Source of the DNA: Planctomycetota bacterium
GTDB lineage: Bacteria > Planctomycetota > UBA1135 > GCA-002686595
Assembly (NCBI GenBank): GCA_027083445.1
Contig: JALWOP010000392.1
Location: 56,895 to 120,894, forward strand
Direction: 5' to 3'
Length of the DNA stretch: 64,000 bases
The notes beneath the pieces were generated by a model. It did no database searches and had not been told where the DNA came from. It was given only the letters and a program-made list of their open reading frames with translations. How positions within the stretch are numbered: the stretch's first letter is position 1; each line of letters starts with the position of its first letter. Positions 17,947 to 26,712 of the stretch are shown here, piece by piece. Made by a program: the position numbers and the translations under genes.

Positions 17947-20522
17947 GGATTCATTCCCTGGAGATCGGTCAGTACGGAGCCCTCCGCGACCGGGATATCG
18001 AGCTCGACCCGCGCATCAGCGTCATCTGCGGACCCAATGAGTCCGGGAAGTCTTCGTTTCACTCGGCGATCGAGACGGTGCTCTTCGGCTTTCACCCCGC
18101 CGGCCGCAAGAATCACCCCTATACGCGCTGGAACCCCGAGTGTTCGCTCTCGATCCGCGCCCTGGTCGAGTCGGACGCGGGCAAACGCGTCTGGGTAGAG
18201 CGGACGCTGCAATCCACCGCTACCTCGCGCCTGGCACCGAGCCGCGAGGAACTCAGCGGACGCCGCCTCGGCAACCAGGCCCTGCCCGAGCTGGGAGACC
18301 TCAAACTGACCCTCTTCCGGGCGGTCTACTCCCTCTCCGCCAATGACACCAAGTTCCAGCGCGACGAGGTTCGCCACGAGATCAGCGAACTCTTGCTCGG
18401 TGAGCGCGGGATCGAGGGCGCACGCCCGATCCATCAGGTGCGCAAGCAACTCGCCGAGGATCAGGGCAAGCTCTGGCGCCCAACCGCCCGCGGCAAGTCC
18501 CTCACCAAGCAACTCGCCGCCGAGCTGCGCGAGGCCAAGCGCGCCCTCAGCGAAGCTCGCCGGCATGAGAATGGGCTGCGTGAGGAAGAGGCGGAGTTCG
18601 AATCCCTCGGCGGCAAGATCGAGGCCTGTGTCGCTCGCCGCAAGGCGCTGGAGCGGGAAGAGAAGGAGGCCGATTTTCTCGAACGTGTCGCCGAGTTGCG
18701 TATGCGCATGGACTCCGCTCGCCCCCTGCGCGTGGATGCCCTGGCGGGGATCCCCATGCAGGACCCCACGCCCCTACAAGAGGAGCTGAATCGGATCGAG
18801 GCCGACCTCAAAGAGCCCCGTGAGCGCCTGGCTGCCCCTGCGCCGCGACTGGAGCTCTTCGACCGCAAGACTCTCGCCCGCGAGAAGGAGATCCAAGCCG
18901 TCGTGCGCGACAGTGGTGTGCACGCTGACGAGCGGCAGCGCGCGGAAAAGCACCGAATCCAGGCCGAGGGTGCACTGCGGAGCGCCCAGGAGCTCTTGGC
19001 TGCCGCCGGCGTGAGTGGGACGCGGGAGACGGTCATGGAACTCGACAGCGAGGCCCTGACCCACTCCCTGGCGGAGTGGCAGGCCGCTATCGCCCAACGC
19101 ACGCGCACCTCACCGAGCGCATGGCCGGCCCGGGTGGCCCTATTGTGGGCCCTCGCCTGTCTGGCAGCTCCCCTCCTCACCCCTGCCCCCCTCTGGGTGG
19201 CCTTCCTGGCCGCCTTGGCGCTTCCCATCGTCCTGCGACGGGAACGCGACGCGGGCTCGATCCCCGCTCCACCGGAACTCGCCCTGGCCCTGGCCCCCCT
19301 GGGTCTCACCCTTCCCCAGTCCCCCGCACTTCTGCGTCGCACTCTGGCCACTCTCGAGCGCGCCCGCGCCCTCTTCGAAGAGGCACAAAGAGAGGAAGAG
19401 GAGGCAGCAGAGCTACGCCGGGCCCTCTCCGAACGCGAGGCCGGCTGGGAGGAGCTGGCCCGGGAGCTCTTCGAGGATCAGGGCCCCCCCGCCGAGTTGC
19501 CGGCCCGACTGGAACAGGCCCTCGAGCGCGCACGCAGAAACTCCTTGGCTGTGGAGCAGGCACTCGAACAGTTGCAGCGCGACCAAAAGCACCTCCAGCG
19601 CGTCGAACCCCAGGAGCGCAAGCTGCGCAAACGCTTGGCAACGCTGCTGACCGCGCTGGAGGAGAACTTCAAGGGTCTCGAACCCGCGCAGGCCTTTGCC
19701 GCATGGCAACAGACCTCGAGCGAGCTCGAGTACATTCGCCGCGCCGATAGCGAGCTGCGCGCGGATCCTCTCTGGGATGAGTTGGCGCTGGATCCACGGC
19801 TCGACCTCGAGGGCGATGCCCGCCCGTGGTGCGAGGCGGCTCGCAATGCACGGGCCAGGGAGAAGCTGCAACTCGAGAGCGAACTCGAAACCCTCCGCGA
19901 GCGCCGCGGGGAACTGCGGGCACGACTCGAGGGTGGGGGGACGCTCGGGGTGGCCGCAGCCACCGAGCGCGTACTGGACCTCGAAGAGCGCATCCAGGCT
20001 GCGCGGCGTGAGCGAGACCGTCTAGCCCTGCTCGAGCGCATCCTCATGCTGGCAGAGCGGCGTCACCGGGAGGCCCATCAGCCCGACGTCCTGCGCCGTG
20101 CGAGCCGCTACCTGGAGAGCATCACCAAGGGGCGCTACGACACACTCTGCTACGCCGAGGGGGAAGAGGGGCCCCTCTACGTGCAACCCCTGGGACAGGA
20201 TGAACCGGTCGAGGTGGGTCCTCCCCTCTCCCGCGGGACCCAGGAGCAGATCTACCTCTGCCTGCGCCTGGGAACCCTCGATCACCTCGACCGGGAGCGC
20301 GAGCACCTGCCCCTGGTCCTCGACGAGGCGCTGGTCCACTGGGACCCGACCCGCAGAGCAGAGCTCTATCCCCTGCTGGAGAGGATCGCCGAGGAGCGGC
20401 AGGTGCTGCTCTTCGCCTGCGATCCCAGTCAGGCGCGGGAGGCCGCCAAGGCCCTCTCCGCCCCGATCCTGGAGCTGGAGGCCCCCGGAACCCGGGCGCG
20501 GGATGAGGCGCGCGCCCGCTAG
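17943..20522 (+). CDS. SbcC/YhaN-type SMC-like ATPase with a central membrane segment
   Basis: 859 residues. Walker A GPNESGKS at residues 30-37 and an ABC signature LSRGTQEQIYLCLRL with Walker B LPLVLDEALVHWD near the C-terminus define a Rad50/SbcC-like ATPase. It forms a DNA-end processing complex with the upstream phosphoesterase. The length and GTQEQIYL form resemble YhaN (AAA_27) rather than E. coli SbcC (about 1048). Two long coiled coils flank a hydrophobic pair near residues 396-433 (LLWALACLAAPLL and VAFLAALALPIVL) where a CxxC zinc hook would sit. No hook is visible. GTG start. Confidence 0.88.
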   Translation: MRIHSLEIGQYGALRDRDIELDPRISVICGPNESGKSSFHSAIETVLFGFHPAGRKNHPYTRWNPECSLSIRALVESDAGKRVWVERTLQSTATSRLAPSREELSGRRLGNQALPELGDLKLTLFRAVYSLSANDTKFQRDEVRHEISELLLGERGIEGARPIHQVRKQLAEDQGKLWRPTARGKSLTKQLAAELREAKRALSEARRHENGLREEEAEFESLGGKIEACVARRKALEREEKEADFLERVAELRMRMDSARPLRVDALAGIPMQDPTPLQEELNRIEADLKEPRERLAAPAPRLELFDRKTLAREKEIQAVVRDSGVHADERQRAEKHRIQAEGALRSAQELLAAAGVSGTRETVMELDSEALTHSLAEWQAAIAQRTRTSPSAWPARVALLWALACLAAPLLTPAPLWVAFLAALALPIVLRRERDAGSIPAPPELALALAPLGLTLPQSPALLRRTLATLERARALFEEAQREEEEAAELRRALSEREAGWEELARELFEDQGPPAELPARLEQALERARRNSLAVEQALEQLQRDQKHLQRVEPQERKLRKRLATLLTALEENFKGLEPAQAFAAWQQTSSELEYIRRADSELRADPLWDELALDPRLDLEGDARPWCEAARNARAREKLQLESELETLRERRGELRARLEGGGTLGVAAATERVLDLEERIQAARRERDRLALLERILMLAERRHREAHQPDVLRRASRYLESITKGRYDTLCYAEGEEGPLYVQPLGQDEPVEVGPPLSRGTQEQIYLCLRLGTLDHLDREREHLPLVLDEALVHWDPTRRAELYPLLERIAEERQVLLFACDPSQAREAAKALSAPILELEAPGTRARDEARAR

Positions 20523-20694
20523 GTGACGCATAGGCCCGGGCAACGTAGGGCGTGCGCATGCGCCGCCGCCCACGAGTGGCCTTCCCCGGCCCTGCCCGTC
20601 CGTTCCCACGTCCCGGCCCCTCGGCTCGCCCATGGGGTCGGGGGCTGGCAAGAACACACGATCTAACCACTTTCTACCACACAGGTTACCAACC

Positions 20695-21717
20695 ATGTCC
20701 CGCAGCCCCCTTCTCATCGGCGTGGCGGCCCTGACCCTGCCCCTGCTCTCCGCCGACCTCCTCACGGAAGGCTACGACCTCGCCCCGAAGTTCACCGAGG
20801 GCCAGAACCTCACCGTCCACAACGAATTCACCGTCACCTTCGGCCTCGACGACGCCTCGGCCCAGATGGGCGGCAGCGAGATGCTGCCCGAGGTGCCGAC
20901 CGTCGACGTCGAGGTCGAGGGTGTTCAGGAGTACTCGGAATCGATCCTGGCCGCCGCCGATGGTCAGATCACCAAGATGCGCCGCACCCACGACCAGGAG
21001 AACTTCCAGGTCTCCGGCGAAGCCGGCATGCAGGGCCAGTTCCAGAACATCGACGAGTCCCAGGACGGTCCCCTGGTCGGCCACACCATCGAGCTGACCC
21101 GCAACGATGAGGACGGCTGGGATGCCGAGGACGTCACCGAGGACGCCGACCCCCTCGACGATGCCGGTGAGTTGGCCATGAAGATGGCCAACGACCAGAC
21201 CCACGGCGAGCCCTTCCTCCCCGATCACCCGGTCGAGGTCGGCGGCACCTGGGACGTGGGGACCGAGATGCTGGAAACGATGCAGCGCGCAATGGCGGCC
21301 AACAACGACGACCCCGACATGGGCAAGATGATGGGCCTCCTCGACAGCCTCAAGGACAGCATCGAGTACGACGCCACCGGCAAGCTCGTCTCCGTCGAGG
21401 GTGACAAGGCCAACATCGAGTGGAAGATGACCGCCTCCCTCTCCATCGATGATCTCTTCGGCATGCTCCGCGAAGTCGTCGATCCCGATGAGATGGGTGG
21501 CCTCCCCGAGAGCGCGGAGGGCTCGCTCGAGATCGAGATGGAGCTCACCGGCACCGGCGTCTTCGACCTGGATTCCCACCAGCTCTCCGAGGCCAGCTTC
21601 GAAGGCGAGTTCGCTCTGAGCGGTGACTTCTCCATGAGCGAGCAGGGCATGGACATCCAAGCCAACGCCGAAGCCTCGGGCACCTTCGAGATGACCACCG
21701 CCGTCACCGTCGAATAG
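20695..21717 (+). CDS. Exported, very acidic, Met-rich hypothetical protein
   Basis: 340 residues. A signal peptide (RSPLLIGVAALTLPLLSA) precedes a mature protein unusually rich in Asp, Glu and Met, with few Lys/Arg. Segments such as HPVEVGGTWDVG and TATGKLVSV-like strands recall large beta-rich exported proteins (DUF6263-like), but I cannot assign it. Codon third positions are almost all C or G, more so than neighbours, suggesting high expression. It stands alone after the nuclease operon and ends before a terminator hairpin. Confidence 0.7.
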   Translation: MSRSPLLIGVAALTLPLLSADLLTEGYDLAPKFTEGQNLTVHNEFTVTFGLDDASAQMGGSEMLPEVPTVDVEVEGVQEYSESILAAADGQITKMRRTHDQENFQVSGEAGMQGQFQNIDESQDGPLVGHTIELTRNDEDGWDAEDVTEDADPLDDAGELAMKMANDQTHGEPFLPDHPVEVGGTWDVGTEMLETMQRAMAANNDDPDMGKMMGLLDSLKDSIEYDATGKLVSVEGDKANIEWKMTASLSIDDLFGMLREVVDPDEMGGLPESAEGSLEIEMELTGTGVFDLDSHQLSEASFEGEFALSGDFSMSEQGMDIQANAEASGTFEMTTAVTVE

Positions 21718-21739
21718 TCATCCCGCACTATCTTCTGAA

Positions 21740-21772
21740 TGCGCGCCGGAGCCCCTTGGGCCCCGGCGCGCA
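21740..21772. terminator. Bidirectional terminator-like hairpin
   Basis: TGCGCGCCGG at 21740-21749 pairs perfectly with 21763-21772, with further G-C pairing inside. It lies between the convergent genes ending at 21717 and 21779. On the plus strand it is followed by GGTGTTTC rather than a long T-run. Confidence 0.65.
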
Positions 21773-21778
21773 GGTGTT

Positions 21779-22321
21779 TCATCCCACGCGGCGCACGCCC
21801 AGCAGCTCTCCCCCGCGCACATCCGCTTGCCACAGGGGCGCCTCACGTCCCTCCTCCTCGGCGAAGCACAGGGACCAGTCGGGGGTCGTCTCATCCTCGA
21901 CCTGGGGAAGCCGGAGCAGGAGGAACCTCGCCGACTCCTCGAAGGGTGAGGGATCACGTCCCAGGGCCTCCGCCAAACTGGGGACGAGTTCGGGGAACTG
22001 GGCGCAGGCATCCTGATAGGCGAGGCGCTGGGCCAGGCTCGGCCCCTCTCCAGCACCTTCGATCTCCACGTCGATCGTCCGCGGCAATCCCGCGAGCGGT
22101 ACGGCCCCTCCCCAGCGACCATCCTCCAGGAGCGCGATGCGACCGAAGTCCCGGTCACTGCGCACGGCGACGACCCGATGGCGGCCGGCAGCTCTTCCCA
22201 GGATCAGGAAAGCCGCCGTCCCAGCCACCAGGGTGGCAGCGAGGGGCCAGGAAAGACCGAGAGGGCCGAGGCCGAAACCGATGCCGGCCCCCGCAAGGGC
22301 CAGGAGGAGGAGAGGGCGCAT
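21779..22321 (-). CDS. Membrane-anchored hypothetical protein
   Basis: 180 residues. Two N-terminal hydrophobic helices (about 3-22 and 26-45) precede a soluble region of about 130 residues with no recognised family. It is convergent with the acidic exported protein and divergent from the selenoprotein gene. The start ATG at 22321 begins directly with MRPLLLLALAG. Confidence 0.55.
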   Translation of the reverse strand: MRPLLLLALAGAGIGFGLGPLGLSWPLAATLVAGTAAFLILGRAAGRHRVVAVRSDRDFGRIALLEDGRWGGAVPLAGLPRTIDVEIEGAGEGPSLAQRLAYQDACAQFPELVPSLAEALGRDPSPFEESARFLLLRLPQVEDETTPDWSLCFAEEEGREAPLWQADVRGGELLGVRRVG

Positions 22322-22466
22322 ACCCGTTGCATCGGCCGAGGGAGCACGACTTCTTCACTTCAGTGCCCACCGAGTTCAAAGGTTGGAACCCGTCCATACG
22401 GTCTCCCAACCCTGTGCCGAAGTCGTAAGAAGGCTCCAAAGGGCCGGCGGGATCCAGAGCCGGCGC

Positions 22467-22472
22467 TAGGGT
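22467..22472 (+). promoter_or_regulatory. Putative -10 hexamer of the deiodinase-like gene
   Basis: TAGGGT ends 9 nt before the ATG at 22482. No Shine-Dalgarno lies between them, consistent with a leaderless transcript. Confidence 0.35.
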
Positions 22473-22481
22473 GAGTCCGCC

Positions 22482-23720
22482 ATGCGATTCACCTCCAGCC
22501 TCCTCATCACCGCCCTGGTCGGCTTCGGCTGCCGTACGCCGAAAGCCTCGCCTCTCGAGTCCCAGGAATCCGCTCCGTCGGAGTCCGCGTCCAGGATCGA
22601 GAAGGCCACCGGGGCCGTCGATTCCGAAGGTCGCTTCCGTTCGACGGTCGACTTCCTCTTGGCACGGCACGACGCGAATGGGGATGGCCGCATCACCCCC
22701 CAGGAGTATGGCCGCAGTGGGGAGAACTTTTCCCGGCTCGACAAGAACGAGGACGGAGTCCTCTCGGCGGAGGACTGGGTACGCCCTTCGAGTGACGGAC
22801 GCATGCACATCGGTAAGGGAACCGAACGCGCGCGAGCGGAACGGGCGGGACTCGTCCTGGCGGAGTATTTCCAGGAAGCCGATGCTGCACACTTCGAGAC
22901 GACCGAACTCGCAGCGAGCTTCAAGGTCTACGACACCAGTGGCGACGGCAAGTTGACCGCGGACGAGTTTCAGTGCGCCTGCGAGGCGAGGAAGGTCGAC
23001 CTGCCGGGCATGCAACGCCGGCTGCGCCAGAGCCCCTGGGAGACCTTGATCGCTGGAGCCGACGAGGACGGGGACGAGGCTCTCGCACCCGAAGAACTCT
23101 CGAAACTGTTTGCCATGGGAGATGCCGGCGCCGACGGCGTGTGGACTTTCCAGGCGCCCAAGCGGCGCGGGGGCGCACCCAGAGCCCGACCGGTCGCACC
23201 GCGGGAGGGCGAGGTGGCTCCCGACTTCACCCTCTCCCCCCCTGGTGGCGGTGAGGCGGTGACCCTTTCGAGCTTCGCGGGGGACAAGCCGGTCGCTCTG
23301 ATCTTCGGTAGCTACACATGACCCCCCTTCCGTAGCTCAGCCGGTCGGCTGAAAGCACTCTGGGAAGAGTATGGGGATCAGATCCAGTTCTACGTCGTCT
23401 ACATCCGCGAAGCACATGCGCTCGACAGCCGCTCTCCACTCTCGGTCGAGGCGGGCATGCCTCTGGTCGAGGATCCCGTCACCCAGGAAGAACGCGACGA
23501 AGTCGCAAAGGTCTGCATGACCAAGCTGGCGCTCGAACCGATGCCCGCCCTGGTCGACGGTCTGGACGATACGGTCAATGGGGACTACGCCGCCTGGCCC
23601 GAGCGACTCTACGTCATCGGCCGAGACGGAAAGCTCGCCTACGTGGGCGGACCGGGCCCCTTCGAGTTCGACCCGGACGAGTTCGAAGCTGCCATTCGCG
23701 CAGAGCTCGGACTCGATTGA
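22482..23720 (+). CDS. Selenoprotein: EF-hand, deiodinase-like thioredoxin-fold lipoprotein (in-frame UGA = Sec280)
   Basis: Read through UGA at 23319-23321, the frame gives 412 residues ending at TGA 23718-23720. Order: signal sequence with Cys17 (possible lipoprotein); EF-hand loops at about 64-75 (DANGDGRITPQE), 87-98, 151-162 (DTSGDGKLTADE) and 194-205; then a redoxin domain starting GEVAPDFTLSPPGG. The UGA falls in FGSYT-U-PPFR, matching the active site of iodothyronine deiodinases (FGSxTUPPF), and the following FYVVYIREAHALDS matches their YIEEAHxxD segment. A SECIS-like hairpin follows. Iodothyronine is not the expected substrate; a Ca-modulated thiol or peroxide reaction is inferred. 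Without readthrough the product loses its whole catalytic half. Confidence 0.85.
23319..23356 (+). promoter_or_regulatory. Sec UGA codon and bacterial SECIS hairpin
   Basis: UGA at 23319-23321. A hairpin at 23335-23356 has a CAGCC/GGCUG 5-bp stem, a GGUC tetraloop at 23343-23346, a 2-nt AA bulge and a GCU/AGC lower stem. There are 21 nt between UGA and loop G, inside the usual bacterial SelB range. As I recall it, the GGUC loop is the same as that of the E. coli fdhF SECIS. The hairpin lies wholly in coding sequence, as bacterial SECIS elements do. Confidence 0.75.
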
Positions 23721-23729
23721 ACCGCAGGG

Positions 23730-24191
23730 TCATTCCACCGTGTCGTTCCCCGGGCCCGCCGAGCGGCGCTGCCAGGCGATGACCTCTTTCGTGCGCATCG
23801 GCGCCTTCTTGCGGAAGTCCTCGGTCATGTTTCCCGGATCGACGACATAGACGCGGATCTGGATTCGGCCCCACTTCGACGTGTCCACGCCTGCCAGCCC
23901 CCAGCGATTCTGGATCAGGAAGGGGCTGCGGGCCAGCTCACCCTCCACCCCCGCGACATCGGGGTCGCGGATGATGACCAGGAAACGATAGGGGTCTCCG
24001 GGCAACATCCCCGTCCACTCGATCGGTGCCAGGTCATCCACCGCACCCACCGGGTGCAGGAGGTCGAGGATCTCCGTCGTGGGGTGGGGCTCATGGGTCA
24101 ACGATTTCCACACCAAGAGGGCCAGGAAGGCCAGGGTGATCCCGAGGGCGAGACGCCCCCAGGGCAGGTCGCGCTGAGTCTGGGTATCCAT
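23730..24191 (-). CDS. Single-pass membrane-anchored hypothetical protein
   Basis: 153 residues from ATG at 24191. One transmembrane helix (LALGITLAFLALLVWKSL, about 15-32) precedes a periplasmic domain of about 115 residues without recognisable family (PYRFLVIIRDPDVAG; GRIQIRVYVVDPG). It is convergent with the selenoprotein gene 9 nt away. TAGGCT lies 10 nt before the ATG with no Shine-Dalgarno. Confidence 0.6.
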   Translation of the reverse strand: MDTQTQRDLPWGRLALGITLAFLALLVWKSLTHEPHPTTEILDLLHPVGAVDDLAPIEWTGMLPGDPYRFLVIIRDPDVAGVEGELARSPFLIQNRWGLAGVDTSKWGRIQIRVYVVDPGNMTEDFRKKAPMRTKEVIAWQRRSAGPGNDTVE

Positions 24192-24282
24192 CGGGGGCAC
24201 CAGCCTACGCTCCGCCGCCTTCCCCGAACTCCTCGGTGGACACATTCGCCCCGGGCAGGGGGGCACTGCGCCCCAGGCGCCA

Positions 24283-24288
24283 TAGAAT
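24283..24288 (+). promoter_or_regulatory. Putative -10 hexamer of the haem operon
   Basis: TAGAAT lies 13 nt before the hemE ATG at 24302, which would give a leader of about 7 nt. No -35 element is obvious upstream. Confidence 0.35.
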
Positions 24289-24301
24289 CCCGCCCAGCCC
24301 C

Positions 24302-25327
24302 ATGCAGCCCCGTGAACGCTTTCTGGCCGCCTGTCGGCGCGCCCCGGTCGACCGCCCGCCCGCCTGGATGATGCGTCAGGCAGGGCGCTATCTGCCCGAG
24401 TACCAGGCGACCCGAGCCAAGCTGGGCGGCTTCCTCGAGATGGTGCACGACCCCCGCGCCGCAGCCGAGGTCACCCTTCAACCCATCCGCCGATTCGGCA
24501 TGGATGCGGCGGTGATCTTCTGCGACATCCTCGTCCCGCCGGCTGCCATGGGGGCACAAGTGCGTTTCGAGAAGGGCGTCGGCCCCCTGCTCGCGCCAGC
24601 CGTGCGCGACAGGATCGGAGTCCAGGCCTTGCAGGCCTTCGACCCCGCGCAGGCAACCGGATTCCTGGCCGAAGCGCTGAGCCTGGTACGCTCTGAACTC
24701 GGAACCGAGCGGGCCCTGATCGGCTTCTGTGGAGCCCCGTTCACCGTCGCCAGTTACCTGATCGAGGGCCGCAGCTCGCGCAACTTCGAGCACTCGAAGG
24801 CGATGCTGCTCTCCCAGCCCGAGCTGTTCGGCGAGCTCCTGGAGAGAATCGTCGACGCCTCCCTGCCCTACCTCGCCATGCAGGTCGAGGCGGGTGCGGA
24901 CGCTCTCCAGGTTTTCGACTCCTGGGGAGGCACTCTCGATGCGCGCACCTACCGGGAACACATCCTGCCGCACATGCGCCGTCTCGTCACCGGCGCCCAG
25001 GCCACGGGAGCCCCGGTAATCGTCTACCTGAACGGCTGTGATCACCTGCTCGAGGTGTTGGCCGAGACCGGGGCAGATGTCCTCTCGATCGACTGGCGTG
25101 TCGATCCCGCCCAGGCGATGGCGCGTGTCGGAGAGCGCGTTGCCCTGCAGGGCAACCTGGATCCGACCGCTCTGTTCGCCCCCCCCGAGGTCGTCGAGCA
25201 CGAGGCGCGCCGGGTCCTGGAGGCCTTCGCGGATCAGAAGGGGTACATCTTCAACCTGGGTAGCGGCATTCTGCCCAAGACTCCGCTCGAGAGCGTCGCT
25301 GCCCTCTGGAGGACCGTGTTGAGATGA
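24302..25327 (+). CDS. hemE: Uroporphyrinogen decarboxylase
   Basis: 341 residues, first gene of the haem operon. HemE decarboxylates uroporphyrinogen III to coproporphyrinogen III. Family signatures: PPAWMMRQAGRYLPEY near the N-terminus (substrate-binding Arg), AVIFCDILVPP, GFCGAPFTVASY and FNLGSGILPKTP near the C-terminus. The ATG at 24302 gives the standard MQPRERFLAACRR start. The last 4 nt overlap hemN. Confidence 0.97.
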   Translation: MQPRERFLAACRRAPVDRPPAWMMRQAGRYLPEYQATRAKLGGFLEMVHDPRAAAEVTLQPIRRFGMDAAVIFCDILVPPAAMGAQVRFEKGVGPLLAPAVRDRIGVQALQAFDPAQATGFLAEALSLVRSELGTERALIGFCGAPFTVASYLIEGRSSRNFEHSKAMLLSQPELFGELLERIVDASLPYLAMQVEAGADALQVFDSWGGTLDARTYREHILPHMRRLVTGAQATGAPVIVYLNGCDHLLEVLAETGADVLSIDWRVDPAQAMARVGERVALQGNLDPTALFAPPEVVEHEARRVLEAFADQKGYIFNLGSGILPKTPLESVAALWRTVLR

Positions 25328-26712
25328 GTCTCCAGGTCGACCCCGTTCTGCTCAAGCGCTACCGCACGTCGGCGCCGCGCTACACCTCCTACCCAACGGC
25401 CGTCGACTGGGCCGGCAATCTCGACCCCGAGGACTACCCGGCGCGCTTGGCCCGAGCCGCCGACAAGGAGGGCGGACTCTCGGTCTACCTGCACGTCCCC
25501 TTCTGCGCGGAGCTGTGCCTGTACTGCGGCTGCAACGTGGTCATCACCCGACGTGAGGAGCGTGTCGAACGCTACCTGACCCAGCTCGAGCGCGAACTCC
25601 AGACCCTGCGTGCCAGCGGAGTGGGCCGGCGTGGCGTCCTGCAATACCACTGGGGTGGGGGGACGCCCACCTCACTCAGCGAGAAGCAGATCGAGCGCGT
25701 CCACGGCTGGTTCCAAGCGGCCTTTCGGTTCGACCCCGCAGCGGAGCGGTCGATCGAGGTCGACCCTCGGGTGACGACGGTGGAGCAGACGCGCCTCCTG
25801 GCAAGCCTGGGCTGGAACCGCATCTCGATGGGGGTACAGGACTTCGACCCCCGCGTTCAAAAGGCGGTCAAACGGGTCCAGAGCGAAGCGCAGACGCGCA
25901 CCATCATCGACGCTGCCCGTGAGGCGGGCATGCTCTCGGTCAACATCGATCTGATGTACGGACTGCCCTTCCAAAGCCGACAGAGCTTCGCCCACACGCT
26001 GCGTACCGTCCTCGCGATCCGGCCGGAGCGCGTCGCCCTGTTTCACTACGCACACGTGCCCTGGTTGAAACGCCACCAAACGGCTCTGGACCAAGAGGCC
26101 ATGCCGGATTCCGACGAGAAGCTGGCCATCTTCCTGGACGCTCTGGATGCCTTTCAGCAGGCGGGCTACGTCTATATCGGCCTCGATCACTTCGCCTTGC
26201 CGGATGACGAGCTCGCCACGGCTTACGCCAGCGGCACGCTCGGTCGCAATTTCATGGGGTACACCACCCTGCGGGGTACCGAGATGATCTCCGCCGGGGT
26301 ATCCGCCATCGGCGAGGTCGACGGGGCCTTCGTGCAGAACGATCCCGACGAGTTCGAGTATCTGCGCCGGGTCACGGAAAAGGGGCATGCGGCCAAGCGC
26401 GGTCACGTGCTCACCGAGGAGGACCGGCTGCGGCGCGACCTGATCCTCTCCCTGATGTGCAACGGCCGAGTGGAAAAGGCTCCTTTGGAGCAGGCCTATG
26501 GCATCGATTTCGACAGCCACTTCGCCGCTGAGCTGGCTGCCCTGGAGCCGCTGCAGGCCGATGGATTGGTCGAGTGCTCCCAGACCGGCTTGCAACTCTC
26601 GGACCTGGGGCAGCTCTTCATGCGCAACGTCGCCCTGCCCTTCGATCGCTACTACGCCGCGCGTGCCGCCAAGGGTGAACGCGGTGAGGGAACCTTCTCC
26701 AAGACACTCTGA
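25324..26712 (+). CDS. hemN: Oxygen-independent coproporphyrinogen III oxidase (radical SAM)
   Basis: 462 residues. HemN converts coproporphyrinogen III to protoporphyrinogen IX without oxygen. The radical SAM cluster motif is Cys61-x3-Cys65-x2-Cys68 (CAELCLYC), preceded by SVYLHVPF and followed by HWGGGTPTSLS (SAM-binding) and EVDPR. Length and the N-terminal KRYRTSAPRYTSYPTA trip-wire fit true HemN rather than HemW. ATG overlaps hemE, and the stop base is shared with the next gene. Confidence 0.96.
   Translation: MSLQVDPVLLKRYRTSAPRYTSYPTAVDWAGNLDPEDYPARLARAADKEGGLSVYLHVPFCAELCLYCGCNVVITRREERVERYLTQLERELQTLRASGVGRRGVLQYHWGGGTPTSLSEKQIERVHGWFQAAFRFDPAAERSIEVDPRVTTVEQTRLLASLGWNRISMGVQDFDPRVQKAVKRVQSEAQTRTIIDAAREAGMLSVNIDLMYGLPFQSRQSFAHTLRTVLAIRPERVALFHYAHVPWLKRHQTALDQEAMPDSDEKLAIFLDALDAFQQAGYVYIGLDHFALPDDELATAYASGTLGRNFMGYTTLRGTEMISAGVSAIGEVDGAFVQNDPDEFEYLRRVTEKGHAAKRGHVLTEEDRLRRDLILSLMCNGRVEKAPLEQAYGIDFDSHFAAELAALEPLQADGLVECSQTGLQLSDLGQLFMRNVALPFDRYYAARAAKGERGEGTFSKTL

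Noticed and set aside
23321..23395. Apparent tRNA D-arm (TAGCTCAGCCGGT) after the UGA of the deiodinase-like gene
   Set aside because: No T-loop or matching acceptor follows. The pairing is explained by the SECIS hairpin within an open reading frame.
23319..23720. Deiodinase-like gene as a pseudogene with a nonsense mutation
   Set aside because: The UGA lies exactly at the catalytic Sec position of the family, the downstream frame is intact and conserved, and a SECIS-like hairpin follows. Decay would not produce this combination.
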